NCBI GenBank assembly: GCA_021642125.1
Contig: JAKIXB010000024.1
Location: forward strand, 62,001 to 126,000
Origin: Nothophoma quercina
Taxonomy: Eukaryota; Ascomycota; Dothideomycetes; Pleosporales; Didymellaceae
DNA: 64,000 nucleotides
Direction of reading: 5' to 3'
The translations under genes and the position numbers were made by a program. Positions 61,067-64,000 of this stretch are shown in pieces. The notes below the pieces were generated by a model. It was not told where the DNA came from and made no database searches. It saw nothing but the letters and a program-made list of their open reading frames with translations. Numbering within the stretch: position 1 is the stretch's first letter; every line of letters starts with the position of its first letter.

Positions 61067-64000
61067 ATGGCTAGCGGCTCTCTACCCCACTCCCTTTCCA
61101 TCTATGGCACGTCCGCGACTAACGGGGGCCAGAGCTTCGCCGGCGTCAACCTTGGAACCATTAACTATGCCAGGGGCGACAACTCATCTGGTAAAGCACA
61201 CTGGGCCACTTTCGCACTATTGGCAATCACTGACGCAGCTGTTTGGCAGGTGAAAACGAACAAGTGGCCGACACGTGTCGCAACGCCCTCTTCCTCACTG
61301 ATCCCCACGTTGACTGCGAGTGGGTGATCAGCGCAAAAGGCATGAGAGTCGCGGGCACCTGCGAGTGGATTGCGCGCGACGAGACGTACTACGCCTGGCT
61401 GAACAGTATTGGTGATGGCGATGGCAATGGCAATGGCGTTAACAATGATAATAATAATGACGCGCGCCTGCTGTAGATCTTAGGTGGCCTAGGCAAGGGC
61501 AAGACGATGATGTCTGTCTTCCTGATAGAGGAGCTAGAGAGACATACAGCTAGCAGAAAAGATACTAATCTTATATTCTTCTTCTGCAGCGCTAAGGATA
61601 AAAAGCGCAACATAGCTGTCGCAGTACTGCGTAGGCTGCTATACCAGATTATTGTTAAGCAGCCGCAGCTGGTCAAGCACGCGCTGTTGTACTTTAAGAC
61701 ACTTAAAAAGACGCAGCAGACGCTGTCGTCTCTTAAATCACTGTGGCTTATCTTTAAAGAGCTTGCTAGTGATGCTGAGCTTGGGACGATGTTCTGCGTG
61801 CTTGACGGACTTAACAAGTGTGAGGAGAGCACGCTGAGAGTGCTGCTGCCACGGGTTGTCAGTCTGCTTACTGCTGCCACACCAGCGTCAAGAAGAAGCA
61901 CACTCAAACTAGCGATCGTTAGCTAAGACATGCCTGGTCTGCAAGGATGCACAAGGATAAGACTGGACCCCAACAACAACGAGAAGGTGGGCAGCGACAT
62001 TGTGCTGTTCGTGTTAGCCTAAGTTACTAAACTGTTGTGGATTGAGGGGTTTGACAACGACTTTTGAGCATCTGTGTAGACTGCTCTCCTTAAACGCGCT
62101 AAGGGGACGTTCCTGTAGGTAGGCTTTGCGATGTATAAGCTGTCGCAGAAGTAGACGTGCAGTAAGATCTAGAAGGCACTTAAAGAGCTGCTAAGTAGTC
62201 TTCTGGCGATATACAGCTGCATGCTTTTAAGGATCCCAGCAAAGCAGAGGGAGGTAAGCTGCGCAATTTTGTAGTAAGTAACACTAGCTGCTCGCCCTCT
62301 ACAGCTACAAGAGCTGGCAGCAGCAATAGGCGTTTAAGCCACATCCCCTTAGATGATAGTAGAGCGAGCAGCACGCGACGCTGTAGCTCTATGTAGGCCG
62401 CTACTAAAGGTGCAAGAGCAAGAGGTTAGCTTAATCCATCAGTTAGCGCAAGACTACCTACTACGCAAAGAGCGCGACAGCAATGCAGTGCTGGAGGTGT
62501 TCTAGCTTGAGGCAGGGAGCGCACATTTTGCGCTGGCGCAAAGTTGTCTTGATTGTGTAGCACAGAGCGACCTGCAGCATCAGGCTATTAACCTAGACGC
62601 TGAGCCTGGCCCTCAAGAGCCCCTGCTGCTGCGATATGCAGCATGCCATTGGCCTGAGCACGCAGAAAGTTGCTCTGCCCTTGCAGCAAAGCTCTTTGAC
62701 CCTTCTGGGTTTTTCTTGCAAAAGGAATTGTCTCTGCGAGACAACTGGTGGAAGACTTACAATACAATAAAAGGAAGCTATAGGTCAGTGCTTCCACCAA
62801 CGCTGCATATGGCGTGCATGTTAGAGATCATGCCATGGGTAGAAGCAGTGCTGGCAAAGAGAAGCTGGAGGCTTAGATGTCGCCGGCGTGTGAATGAGAA
62901 GAATCTGGAAGGGAAGACAGTACTGCACTTAGCAGCTGAGAGAGGGAACGAGGCATTGGTGCGGCTGCTGGTGGACAGAGGAGCGGACTTTAAGGCGAAA
63001 GACAACGATAGGGAGACAGTGCTGCACTTGGCAGTTTAGAGAGAGGACGAGGCAGTAGTGCAGCTGCTAGGAGACAGAGGAGCAGACGTCAAGGCGAAAG
63101 ACAACAATGGGGAGACAGTGCTGCACTTAGCAGTTTGGAGAGAGAACGAGGCAGTAGTGCGGCTGCTGGTAGACAGAGGAGCAGACGTTGAGGTGAAGGA
63201 CAATGATGGCAAGACAGTGCTGCAGTTAGCAGCTAAGGGAGAGAACAAGGCAATAGTGCGGCTGCTAATAGACAGAGGAGCGGACGTTAAGGCGAAAGAC
63301 AACGATGGGGAGACAGTGCTGCACTTAGCAGCTGAGAGAGAGAACGAGGCAATGGTACAGCTGCTAGTAGACAGAGGAGCGGACGTTGAGGCAAAGGACA
63401 ATGATAGGAAGACAGTGCTGCACTTAGCAGCTAAGAGAAAGAACGAGGCAATGGTACAGCTACTAGTAGACAGAGGAGCGAACGTTGAGGCAAAGGACAA
63501 TGATGGGAAGACAGTGCTGCAGTTAGCAGCTGAGAGAGAGAACGAGGCAATGGTACAGCTGCTAGTAGACAGAGGAGCGGACGTTGAGGCAAAGGACAAT
63601 AATAGGAAGATAGTGCTGCAGTTAGCAGCTGAGAGAGAGAACGAGGCAATGGTACAGCTGCTAGTAGACAGAGGAGCGAACGTTGAGGCAAAGGACAATA
63701 ATAGGAAGACAGTGCTGCACTGGGCAGTTTGGAGAGGGAACGAGGCAATAGTGCAGCTGCTGATAGACAGAGGAGCGGACGTCAAGGCGAAGGACAACCA
63801 GGGGGAGACAGTGCTGCACTTAGCAGCTAAGAGAGAGAACAAGGCAATGGTGCGACTACTAGTAGACAGAGGAGCGGACATTAAGGCGAAAGACAACGAT
63901 GGGGAGACAGTGCTGCACTTAGCAGTTTAGAGAGAGAACAAGGTAATAGTGCGGCTGCTAGTGGACGGAGGAGCAGACGTCAAGGCAAAGGACAACAATG
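61067..64000 (+). pseudogene. NACHT / ankyrin NLR, right copy, mutated, runs off right edge
   Basis: Exon 1 encodes MASGSLPHSLSIYGTSATNG then GQSFAGVNLGTINYARGD, a short Gly/Asn motif. A GTAAAG...TGGCAG intron joins to GENEQVADTCRNALFLTDPH. NACHT follows with GTCEWIARDETYYAWLNS, Walker A GGLGKGKTMMSVFLIEELE (a TAG at 61474 precedes it, Trp context) and MFCVLDGLNKCEESTLRVL. Multiple stops follow to about 62700. Then LRDNWWKTYNT and ankyrin repeats run to the window end, with TAG at 63037 and 63928. Very similar to the gene at 53373-56033 except in the first exon. Confidence 0.8.
62900..64000 (+). repeat. 99-bp tandem ankyrin-coding repeats, at least 11 units
   Basis: Units encode NEAMVQLLVDRGADVEAKDN then GKTVLHLAAERE with very few differences. 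The array continues beyond the window. Variation is concentrated in a few codons (for example HLAA/QLAA/HLAV/HWAV and AK/AE/VW). Confidence 0.88.

Noticed and set aside
63036..63896. 286-aa open frame on the minus strand
   Set aside because: Antisense of the ankyrin array; the repeated AAKCSTV-type pattern simply mirrors the plus-strand repeat.
1..64000. Bacterial or phage origin of some genes
   Set aside because: Spliceosomal introns with fungal branch sites occur throughout, and the single-exon genes belong to fungal families.

Overview
The window reads as nuclear DNA of a filamentous ascomycete (Pezizomycotina; perhaps a dothideomycete, low confidence). Genes are dense and interrupted by 40-65 bp GT-AG introns with CTAAC or CTGAC branch sites. 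The gene families are typical of these fungi: DUF3723, patatin-like, DUF1996, DUF1774, AA11-like LPMO and HET. Repeated DNA carries C-to-T / G-to-A nonsense changes (CAG to TAG, CAA to TAA, TGG to TAG) that resemble RIP. I rebuilt exon structures by eye from frame, splice sites and family signatures; no alignment was run.

Layout. (1) 0-16 kb: mostly intact accessory genes: a DUF3723 gene running off the left edge, a RING-patatin phospholipase (PLP), small coiled-coil genes, a pseudokinase, a ferric reductase (FRE), a MADS-like protein, a DUF1996 secreted protein and an AA11-like LPMO. DUF3723, PLP, FRE and NLR genes together are the accessory set known from Starship giant transposons, but no tyrosine-recombinase captain is in the window. 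(2) 16-30 kb: a beta-lactamase-like protein, a decayed SesB/NB-ARC/TPR NLR, a HET/NB-ARC/TPR NLR with two nonsense codons in its repeat array, a PNP/NB-ARC relic and an unknown gene. (3) 30.6-32 kb: a 17-bp AT-rich minisatellite and a DUF1774 membrane protein.

(4) 32.16-45.95 kb: the most striking structure. Two NB-ARC/TPR NLR genes face away from each other as arms of a large inverted repeat. The repeat ends abruptly at TA dinucleotides with CAGTTCTTTGC termini, as in a Tc1/mariner-type transposon. Between the arms lie a CorA-like membrane protein, a nucleoside-phosphorylase (PNP) protein, a DD34E transposase and an unknown gene. The PNP protein ends in a short glycine/asparagine-rich motif that matches the N-terminal motif of both NLRs, as expected of a fungal amyloid-type NLR/effector signalling pair.

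(5) 46-53 kb: intact small secreted genes, a second AA11-like LPMO, a RING protein and unknowns. (6) 53.4-64 kb: a second, heavily mutated island with the same plan: two outward-facing NACHT-ankyrin NLRs enclosing a DD34E transposase relic, a relic of the same unknown gene family, and a HeLo-like effector relic divergent from one NLR. The second NLR runs off the right edge.

Regions 4 and 6 together suggest a recurrent mobile module (NLR / effector + transposase / NLR) in a genome that mutates its repeats.
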